From the NCBI GenBank assembly GCA_046153355.1, contig JBJXEY010000018.1, forward strand, positions 1-5,057: a DNA stretch of 5,057 bases, given 5' to 3'. Position 1 is the first letter of the stretch. Every line of letters starts with the position of its first letter. The notes below the pieces were generated by a model. That model was not told where the DNA came from. It made no database searches and saw only the letters and a list, made by a program, of their open reading frames with translations. Shown in pieces: positions 1 through 5,057 of this stretch. A program made the position numbers and the translations under genes. Source of the DNA: 2-02-FULL-62-17 sp046153355 (lineage in GTDB: Bacteria > Pseudomonadota > Gammaproteobacteria > Burkholderiales > SG8-39).

Positions 1-795
1 GAAGACCAGCCGAACGTGCAAAACGGTGGATTTTTTGGCGGGGACGACGACTTTGGTACCAGCCACAGCATTACCCTGCTAATCGATAGCCTAGCGGTGA
101 TGAGCGTATTCGAGAGATTGAATTTCGACATGGAAACGTCAGATGAACTGGACGCCATGTACAAAATATTGTCGGCCGGCAGTGCCCAACGCGCCAGTGG
201 TTTTATTGGCTTCGACGGCACGGCCGAAAGCGATTCGTTGGAAGCGATAGTGGAGGGCCTGCACAAGTTGCTGGTGGGTAACGAGCTTGACCTCGCAAGC
301 GATGGCGGAGTACGGGGATTTGGCAATCTGGCCAACCGGGAAAAGTTCTATTCGGCACTGAGGGCGATCAACGAAGAGATTCCGGAGAGCACCAACATGA
401 CTCTCGAATCCCTCACCGAGAAGACCGCCAACGACCTGATTCAGGCCGCCAGCAATCCCGATCCGACCAGCACAACAGCCATCGCCTACCGCTACGCCCT
501 CAAGGAACTCAACCCCTTCGCGGTGACAGGGGTGGATTACTCGACGTTGCACAACGCCAACGGCGAGTTGGATATCTACGATCCAGAGGCGCGCACCGGC
601 AGCCTGACGCAGAAGTGGATAGAAGACAGTGCGCAGTTCCTGTACTGGAAGAATCGCGCCTATAAAAAAGACATCGGGGACACGTCCACGGTCGGAGATT
701 TTGGTACACCCGATCAGATGTTCCTGCACACGGCAAGTCGCACCCGAGTTTTTACCACATCCGGGAACGAGGGCACGGTCAATCCACCGGAAAAC
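1..795 (+). other. Helical non-repeat region ahead of the first RTX block (domain of the CDS)
   Basis: Residues 1-265 have no RTX repeats and look mainly helical, with heptad-like hydrophobic spacing around residues 20-60 and 80-150. Residues 161-215 carry a recognisable run: RYALKELNPFAV (164-175), then DY, GELDIYDP and SLTQKWIEDSAQFL. From memory, this motif string directly precedes the first RTX block in many large proteobacterial haemolysin-type calcium-binding proteins, including ones annotated as bacteriocins in Xylella-like genomes. Its biochemical role is not known to me. A small Gly/Asp-rich stretch at residues 8-19 (NGGFFGGDDDFG) is not in RTX register. No lipase GxSxG nucleophile elbow or HExxH metalloprotease motif was seen here, so any catalytic domain would have to lie upstream of the window. 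The boundary is approximate. Confidence 0.6.
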
Positions 796-3700
796 CCCCT
801 CCGCTTCCTCTTTGGTGCCGAGCACTCAGATGCGCTCGAGGGTGGTATCAAGGCCGATCACCTCTACGGCGGAGCCGGGCGCGACGTGCTCACAGGTGGT
901 GCGCAGGACGATTATCTGGAAGGCGGAGCGGGGCTGGACATCTACCAGTATGGAGGCAAGCGGGAATTTAATAACGACACTGGCTATACCGATAGCCACG
1001 ACGGTAATGACACCATTGTCGATACCGACGGGCGCGGACTGCTGCGCCATGAAATCAAGGATTCCCTCAATCCGACCCCAACCATGCGCATCATCGCCGA
1101 GGCGCGCGTCAAGGTTTCCGACACCGTCTGGAAAAGCCTGGACGCCCGCTACACCTTCACCAAGATTCCGGGAGGAACAGGCACCGATCTCAAAATCGAG
1201 GTGGACACTGAACCTGGCGGGATGATTCTGCTCAAGAACTGGCGGGAAGGCGATTTCGGCATCCGGCTGGGAACCACGCGCGAAGAAGTCACCGCCCCGA
1301 CTCCTTCTGGGGATCCCATTAATGGCGACAAGAAGCCGGAAGAATTCGAAGTTACCGTGGGGGTTACGGCACAAGGCGAACCTGCGGATATCCAACCGGA
1401 ATGGGTCAATGTGAGGATCAGCACTAATACCCAATCCGGACAAGCCACCGTTGCGACCGGGCAAACGTATACCCCCCCTGCTGGCTCCCGGATCGTCAGC
1501 AGCACGATCAATTACGACTCGGATGGCAACCCGGTTTCTACGACCTATGAACTGGCCATCACCGTTTCCTTCGACGTGACGTACAACAAACTTGACGAAT
1601 TGGGGAATTATATCGGCGGCCCGGCCGAGCCTGACCGCGCGGATACGCTGTTGGGGAGCGAAGGCTCCGACATTATTCAGTCCCTGGGAGGCGGGGACGG
1701 AGTTTATGCCAGAGGCGGTAGCGATCTGGTGTTTGGTGGCACCGGAGATGACCAGCTTTACGGAGAGGCCGGAGATGACGTCTTGTTTGGAGAGGACGGC
1801 AAAGATCGCATTTGGGGTGATGCGGGCGAAGACGACCTCTATGGCGGAAAGGACGAAGACATCGTCAACGCAGGCGTGGGGGATGACCGCCTTGCGGGCG
1901 GAGAGAAGATGGATCTGCTGTTTGGTGAAGACGGCGCCGATCTGATCTTCGGCGGGGAAATGATCGAAGAGGCCGATTTCGCACAGAAGGTCCGCCAAGC
2001 CGAAACTCAATCCAGTACAAATCTCAAAGGCGAGTGGCTGGATGGCGGCGAAGGAGATGACATCGCCATGGGCGGAGCAGATAACGACCAGTTGATGGGC
2101 GGCGGTGGCGACGACGTGCTGGTGGGAGGTGGAGGTGACGACAATTTGAATGGCGATTTGTTCGGCATTTCTGTCGATCCGGACAAATGGCTCGTTGAGC
2201 GCAAGATCGAGGTCGAGGGCGAGGCCATCCTTTACCAAGAAACGTACAACTTCAGTAACTTCGCCTTTAGCGAAAACGAAGGTCACGACGTGTTGTACGG
2301 CGGGGCGGGTTCCGACTGGCTATTCGGGTGGAACGGCAACGACGTGCTCGATGGCGGCAACGATGACGATGTCGCCTTTGGTGGCACGGGCGATGATGTG
2401 TTGCTCGGCGGCTCCGGGACCGATGTTCTGACCGGAGACGATGGGGAGGGCACGCCAAATCCCGGTGCGGACTTCCTGGATGGCGGCGATGGTGCCGACA
2501 AGTTGTATGGAAATGGCGGTGACGACGTACTGTTCGGAGGAGCGGGCAATGACTTGTTAGACGGCGGCGCAGGCAATGACATGCTTGTCGGAGGTGCCGG
2601 TAACGACGAACTTCGTGGCGGCGCCGGCAAAGACACCTACGTGTTCAATCTCGGCGATGGCGTCGAAGTGGTCCACGACACGGACGCTAGCGTCAGCTCG
2701 CCCATCGCGGATCGAAGCACCGTGGTTTTCGGGGAGGGCGTCACCCGGCAAATGGTGATCTTCCGTTCTGGCAGCCTGATGATCGATCTGGGCGGAGGCG
2801 ATCAAATTCACTTCGCTGACTTCAACCACAACGACCCGCACTCGACACCGGTATTCGCAACCCTTTTGTTCGCCGACGGCAGTTCGATGAATTACCAGGA
2901 CGCTCTCGCTCAAGGCTTCGACATCGACGGTACTGAAGGCAACGACAACGGCGAAACCACAAATCTACCGACGCTGGTGGGTACCGGAGTCACCGACAGG
3001 ATTCGAGGATTCGCTGGGGATGATGTCTTGGTAGGGATGGCTGGCAACGACGTGCTAGACGGCGGCGCGGGCGCGGACTATCTCGCTGGTGGCGCGGGAG
3101 ATGATTACTACGTCGCGGAACTCATCGACAACATTGAAGACATCAACGGCCACAATACGATCCAGCTTTCTGCTGGCATAAGCCCCGATTTGCTGGCCGC
3201 CAGGCCAGTCAGCATCCTGGGCTCGGACTTCGTGGTGTTGTCGCTGGCTGGGGCCGCGGAACTGGCACCCGGATTGTTCGAAGGCCTGCGGCTCAAGGGT
3301 AAAGTACTGGAACAGGACTTCGATTTTGTCTTCTCCGACGGCACGCGATTGACCCAGCAACAACTCCACAACACCGCGTATACCGACTCCGTCGTCATCG
3401 AAGGCGGCAATGGCGCGGATGCCCTCACCGGCTACGGCGGGGACGACACCGTGCGCGGTCGTAGCGGTGCCGACAGCATTACGGGCGCCCGGGGCAACGA
3501 TCTGCTGATCGGCGACGACGGGTCCGATACGTATCTTTTCAATCCCGGCGACGGCGCCGACACGATAGACGAAAAGGGCATGATCGCCATCGGCATTGCC
3601 GACATGGCAGGTGTTGATGTCATTCGTTTTGCGGAAGGGATTACCACGGCCGATGTCGTGTTGGAGCGCCAGGCCAATGGCGACCTCAAGATTGGTTATG

Positions 3701-5057
3701 GCGCGCAGGATCAGATCACCGTTCGCGGCCAATACAATGTCCCGGGCAATGCCATCGAGCGAATCGAATTCGCCGACGGTGCCCGCATCGAGGCCGCGCA
3801 ATTGGCGGCCCTTGCGCCCATGGCGATCGAGGGCACGGCGGCGGATGACGTACTGATCGGCACCAACGACAATGACACGATCCGCGGCTTGGACGGCAAT
3901 GACGTCCTCAATGGCGAGGCCGGCGAAGACCGTCTCGAAGGCGGTGCCGGTGCGGACATCTATGCGCTCAATGCGGGAATGGGGCGTGATCGCCTGATCG
4001 ATGCGTCCCCCACTGTGCAGGAGGTGGGAACCCTTCAATTGGCGACGGGATACAGCCTCCTCAATGTCGAAGCGGGACGCGTGGGCAACGATCTGTTCGT
4101 CGGTTTGCGCGGCACGCAGGACGGCGTGCTCATCCAGGACTACTATGCACCGGGGGCACTCGCACAGCACTGGCGCATCGCCAGTCCGGATGGATCCTTC
4201 ACAGATATCGAGGATCTGATCGGCCAGCCCGATCCCCTGGCCGGCGACCTGGCCCTGGCAGCGCGCGAAGCCTACAAGCAAGACCTGTTGGCGGACTGGA
4301 ACCGCCTTTCTGCTGCTCCCCTGCCGACGCACGCCTATGTGTACAGCTCCTGGTCGAAGACCACAGTCAAGACTTTTTCAGCGGACCCAAATGCCCCCCC
4401 GCAGATAGAGGTTTTGCCGCCGGTGACCAATCGGACGATCGGAGGCTACGGCGTGTCGCAGGGCGGCAGCATTGTGGGCGCGTCTTCCACTGCACAAACC
4501 ATCCAGACCCAATTCCTGAACCGGCAGTCCAACGATGCCTTGATCGGGGTCGTTGGTACACCAAGCACTACCACCACATTGGAAACCCAAACGGTGAGTC
4601 TTCTTGCTTCGCCGTCGTCCAACAGAAGTGTGGCGACCACCACCTTCTCGGTCAGCGCTTTCACGACCAACACCATAGACACGTCAACGGCCGCGGGCTG
4701 GGTGCCAATAGCTGTAGATGCGTCCGCCAGTCCCGATGGTTTCCTGCAACTGACCCGAATCAGTGAAAGCCGGGTATTGGAACAAATCGACGCCGGCGCG
4801 GGTGACAATCAGATCAGCGGTGTGCTTAGTGCAAACGGCAGCCACATCGCATTGATCGATGCAGGGGGCGGCAACGATTCTGTAACGGCCGGCGCGTTCG
4901 ATTTTGTCTATGGTGGGGACGGTGAGGATCAAGTTGTCGGCGGACACCTTGTTTACGGCGGAAACGGTGCCGACTTTCTTTCCGGAGGCGCGAACCTGTA
5001 TGGAGGCGCGGGGGATGACCGGCTGGAAGCCGGCGAGCAAATGTCTGGCGGTGCTGG
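1..5057 (+). CDS. Giant RTX calcium-binding protein, internal fragment (both ends missing)
   Basis: Frame 1 reads through the whole window without a stop, giving about 1,685 residues; the first codon is mid-gene and the last is cut after two bases. More than 40 copies of the nonapeptide GGxGxDxUx (U = large hydrophobic) identify the RTX family. These repeats fold into calcium-loaded parallel beta-rolls outside the cell, usually after export by a type I ABC transporter. No cysteine is encoded, the chain is strongly acidic, and non-repeat domains alternate with repeat blocks. The order is helical N-terminal region, RTX, KNW/GDFGI domain, beta spacer, long RTX tract, three RTX-plus-module units, Ser/Thr-rich linker, final RTX tract. 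The start codon, any upstream enzymatic domain, the C-terminal secretion signal and the neighbouring genes are not visible. It could be a toxin, bacteriocin-like protein, adhesin or RTX-tailed enzyme; the slice does not decide. The frame and family are near certain; the function is unknown. Confidence 0.97.
814..948 (+). repeat. RTX block 1, five nonapeptides
   Basis: Residues 272-316 divide exactly into five nine-residue units: GAEHSDALE, GGIKADHLY, GGAGRDVLT, GGAQDDYLE and GGAGLDIYQ. The first two are degenerate at the glycines, but all keep the calcium-ligand Asp at position 6. The last unit carries an Asp-x-Tyr (D313, Y315), the aromatic cap seen at the end of most RTX blocks in this protein. 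At the DNA level the units are 27 bp but diverged, so this is a protein-level repeat. Confidence 0.93.
949..1284 (+). other. Haemolysin-type calcium-binding-related module 1 (KNW/GDFGI domain)
   Basis: Residues 317-428 follow RTX block 1. They contain HDGNDTIVDTDG (333-344), then WKSLDARYTF (377-386), then ILLKNWREGDFGIRLG (409-424). The order GNDTI.D.DG, W....YT, KNW..GD.GI.L is typical of the beta-rich domain that follows the first RTX block in large proteobacterial RTX proteins, and it resembles the Pfam haemolysin-type calcium-binding related family (HCBP_related). Assignment to that family is from memory. The segment 345-375 departs from the pattern I would expect between the first two motifs and may be an insertion specific to this protein. 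The role is presumably structural, as a cap or spacer for the beta-roll. Confidence 0.75.
1285..1653 (+). other. Beta-rich spacer domain of unknown function
   Basis: Residues 429-551 hold no RTX repeats except for an approach to the next block. Alternating hydrophobic and polar residues, such as EFEVTVGVTA (448-457), WVNVRIST (428+40 onward, about 468-475) and YELAITVSFDVTYN (516-529), point to a beta-sandwich of roughly 100 residues, perhaps Ig-like. Residues 424-444 are a Pro/Asp/Lys-rich hinge. I do not recognise the family. It sits between the KNW/GDFGI module and the longest RTX tract, so a spacer or a ligand-binding decoration are both possible. Confidence 0.5.
1654..1950 (+). repeat. 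RTX tract 2a, eleven nonapeptides
   Basis: Residues 552-650 hold eleven consecutive nine-residue units in unbroken register, from GSEGSDIIQ through GGTGDDQLY, GEAGDDVLF and GEDGKDRIW to GEDGADLIF. The second position often changes from Gly to Glu, Asp or Leu, and two units (GGKDEDIVN, GGEKMDLLF) lose the Gly at position 4. Asp at position 6 is retained in all eleven. This would form about five and a half turns of parallel beta-roll. The tract ends at a helical insert. Confidence 0.95.
1951..2043 (+). other. Helical insert inside the RTX tract
   Basis: Residues 651-681 break the nonapeptide register. EMIEEADFAQKVRQAETQ (653-670) is predicted by eye to be a charged amphipathic helix, followed by a polar turn and re-entry to repeats at GEWLD. 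It probably loops out from or caps the beta-roll between two repeat tracts. No function is recognised. Confidence 0.55.
2044..2151 (+). repeat. RTX tract 2b, four nonapeptides
   Basis: Residues 682-717 are GGEGDDIAM, GGADNDQLM, GGGGDDVLV and GGGGDDNLN. They are close to the GGxGxDxUx consensus, with one unit lacking the Gly at position 4. The tract is flanked by a helical insert before it and a longer non-repeat insert after it. Confidence 0.94.
2152..2271 (+). other. Non-repeat insert between RTX tracts (WLVER segment)
   Basis: Residues 718-757 start with GDLFG and contain PDKWLVERKIEVEG (727-740), then YQETYNFSNF. The arrangement NGD, then W.V.R, then an aromatic beta strand, before repeats resume with HDVLYGGAG, recurs from memory in other giant proteobacterial RTX proteins. 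It may therefore be a conserved decoration and not a random insertion. It is likely two or three beta strands protruding from the roll. Confidence 0.5.
2272..2643 (+). repeat. RTX tract 2c, about thirteen nonapeptides
   Basis: Residues 758-881 hold the best-conserved repeats in the protein. A degenerate entry unit ends in HDVLY. Next come GGAGSDWLF, GWNGNDVLD, GGNDDDVAF, GGTGDDVLL and GGSGTDVLT, then a 16-residue unit (812-827) containing the short insert EGTPNP. The tract continues with GGDGADKLY, GNGGDDVLF, GGAGNDLLD, GGAGNDMLV, GGAGNDELR and GGAGKDTYV. The final unit has the D-x-Y cap (D878, Y880). The last four units share the GGAG(N/K)D core, and their DNA repeats every 27 bp with synonymous variation (for example ggcaatgac at 2545 and 2572), suggesting fairly recent expansion of these units. 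Confidence 0.96.
2644..2979 (+). other. Inter-RTX beta module 2
   Basis: Residues 882-993 follow the D-T-Y cap with NLGDGVEVVHD, a typical start for the haemolysin-type calcium-binding related module. Beta-strand segments follow, including STVVFGEGVT, SLMIDLGGGDQIHFADF and TLLFADGSSMNYQDAL (955-970). The FADG tetrad (957-960) and the following Q-x-A-L helix mark the module end. A degenerate RTX-like unit, GTEGNDN, lies at 977-983. The same start and end motifs recur in modules 3, 4 and 5, so this is one of a homologous series. Confidence 0.75.
2980..3114 (+). repeat. RTX block 3, five nonapeptides
   Basis: Residues 994-1038 are GTGVTDRIR, GFAGDDVLV, GMAGNDVLD, GGAGADYLA and GGAGDDYYV. The block is again exactly five units, with an aromatic D-Y-Y cap (1035-1037). 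It begins the first of three consecutive RTX-plus-module units with a period of 141-143 residues. Confidence 0.94.
3115..3402 (+). other. Inter-RTX beta module 3
   Basis: Residues 1039-1134 open with DNIEDINGHNTIQLSAGIS and close with FVFSDGTRLTQQQL (1109-1122), the FSDG tetrad being 1111-1114. The order (acidic strand, I-x-L or I-x-F strand, S/T-x-D-L, a D-F-V-V-L strand, then F-x-D-G plus an A/Q-rich helix) matches modules 2 and 4, although sequence identity is low. It is the most divergent in its middle third, with hydrophobic Ala/Leu-rich stretches around 1185-1200 of the neighbouring module having no counterpart here. Confidence 0.68.
3403..3537 (+). repeat. RTX block 4, five nonapeptides
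   Basis: Residues 1135-1179 are GGNGADALT, GYGGDDTVR, GRSGADSIT, GARGNDLLI and GDDGSDTYL, exactly five units with a D-T-Y cap at 1176-1178. Position 2 is poorly conserved, but Gly 4 and Asp 6 are kept in all five. Confidence 0.94.
3538..3831 (+). other. Inter-RTX beta module 4, canonical haemolysin-type calcium-binding related domain
   Basis: Residues 1180-1277 are the clearest member of the series. They read FNPGDGADTIDE, then DVIRFAEGIT, TADVVLERQANGDLKIGY, QDQITVRGQY, and IERIEFADGARIEAAQL (1252-1268). This string (GDG.DTI, D.I.F..GI, D....R...DL.I, D.I.....Y, I..I.F.DG) is the textbook pattern of the HCBP_related family that links RTX blocks in large exported proteins. It is thought to be a structural element that caps or joins beta-rolls. 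Confidence 0.88.
3832..3966 (+). repeat. RTX block 5, five nonapeptides
   Basis: Residues 1278-1322 are GTAADDVLI, GTNDNDTIR, GLDGNDVLN, GEAGEDRLE and GGAGADIYA. The first two lack the position-4 Gly, as is usual for units opening a block (G-T-x-x-D-D-x-L-x-G-T), and the last has the D-I-Y cap (1319-1321). There are five units again. Confidence 0.94.
3967..4224 (+). other. Inter-RTX beta module 5 (short)
   Basis: Residues 1323-1408 begin LNAGMGRDRLID and include NDLFVGLRGTQDGVLIQDYY (1363-1382) and WRIASPDGSFTDIEDLI (1391-1407). The layout matches modules 2-4: acidic opening, a D-L-x-V/I strand, a strand ending in D-Y-Y, then x-x-D-G followed by a short helix. The tetrad is SPDG (1395-1398) and not F-A-D-G. 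It is shorter than its siblings and is followed not by RTX repeats but by the Ser/Thr-rich linker. Confidence 0.7.
4225..4785 (+). other. Ser/Thr-rich non-RTX linker of unknown function
   Basis: Residues 1409-1595 contain no RTX repeats. A short amphipathic helix (about 1415-1437, with YKQDLLADW) is followed by an aromatic strand (HAYVYSSW, 1444-1451) and a proline-rich stretch (APPQIEVLPPV, 1465-1475). Next comes GGYGVSQGGSIVGAS (1481-1495), then a long run dominated by Thr, Ser, Ala and Val (about 1496-1565) that alternates polar and hydrophobic residues. The last part (GWVPIAVDASA, then LQLTRISESRVLEQIDAGAG) leads into the next RTX tract. The run looks like beta strands on an extended stalk or a repetitive beta-solenoid without calcium loops. 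I recognise no family. Confidence 0.5.
4786..5057 (+). repeat. RTX tract 6 with alternating 9- and 6-residue units (continues past the window)
   Basis: From residue 1596 repeats resume but in a new pattern. After two spaced units (AGAGDNQIS at 1598-1606, AGGGNDSVT at 1621-1629), residues 1638-1682 alternate strictly: GGDGEDQVV, GGHLVY, GGNGADFLS, GGANLY, GGAGDDRLE, AGEQMS. A full calcium-binding nonapeptide is followed each time by a hexapeptide that has lost the G-x-D loop, giving a 15-residue (45 bp) period. A further unit starts GGAG at the window edge. The tract is open-ended. Confidence 0.88.

Noticed and set aside
139..825. 228-codon open frame on the minus strand
   Set aside because: It is an antisense shadow of the helical region in the same register; the sense frame carries recognisable family motifs and the antisense does not.
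1084..1086. Internal in-frame ATG codons (such as at 130, 1084 and 2581) as the real start of a shorter gene
   Set aside because: The open frame and family motifs extend to base 1 upstream of each, and no ribosome binding site or promoter is evident, so they are internal methionines.
1066..1110. Possible metalloprotease motif near RHEIK in the module after RTX block 1
   Set aside because: The sequence around residues 349-353 has HE but no second His in the HExxH spacing, so it is not a zinc-binding motif.
629..1225. 198-codon open frame on the + strand in another frame
   Set aside because: It overlaps the strongly supported frame 1 coding region, and its product is Ser/Arg/Pro-rich, typical of an out-of-frame reading of GC-rich DNA.
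826..2286. 486-codon open frame on the minus strand
   Set aside because: It is in exact antisense register with the RTX gene, its product lacks domain-like features, and it ends at a sense TCA codon. It is explained by the sense codon bias.
1654..2643. Periodic DNA repeats that might suggest a CRISPR array or satellite
   Set aside because: The period is 27 bp with no conserved repeat/unique spacer alternation; the periodicity is that of nine-residue RTX units with synonymous divergence.
3055..4332. 425-codon open frame on the minus strand
   Set aside because: It is also in antisense codon register over RTX repeats; its product is a mirror of the repeats (Ala/Val/Ile-rich) with no recognisable family.

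Overview
The whole window lies inside one gene. Frame 1 of the + strand is open from base 1 to base 5057: about 1,685 codons with no stop, no start and no cysteine codon. It encodes an internal slice of a very large RTX protein (haemolysin-type calcium-binding, repeats-in-toxin). Neither end of the gene is present, so the window holds no intergenic DNA, promoter, terminator, RNA gene or second gene. Every other open frame, including long in-register ones on the minus strand, is best explained as a shadow of this gene.

Layout by residue of the visible slice: 1-265, a non-repeat, mostly helical region of the kind found in front of RTX blocks in large proteobacterial calcium-binding proteins; 272-316, the first RTX block of five nonapeptides; 317-428, a domain ending in the KNW..GDFGI signature; 429-551, a beta-rich spacer; 552-881, a long RTX tract interrupted by two inserts; 882-1408, alternating five-nonapeptide RTX blocks and 86-98-residue beta modules with a period of about 142 residues; 1409-1595, a non-RTX Ser/Thr-rich linker; 1596 to the window end, a last RTX tract whose repeats alternate between nine and six residues.

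The acidic, Gly/Asp-rich, cysteine-free composition and the RTX repeats suggest a protein exported by a type I secretion system (ABC transporter, membrane fusion protein, TolC-like channel) that folds on meeting extracellular calcium. The secretion signal of such proteins is C-terminal and lies outside the window. The effector or adhesive function cannot be told from this slice. No hydrolase or protease active-site motif was seen in it.

The source is most likely a Gram-negative proteobacterium (beta or gamma), judging from the protein family, moderately high GC and a strong avoidance of TTA, CTA and TCA codons. No genus can be named. The most unusual points are the 9+6 alternating repeat at the 3' end, the regular five-repeat block plus module architecture, and the unrecognised Ser/Thr-rich linker.
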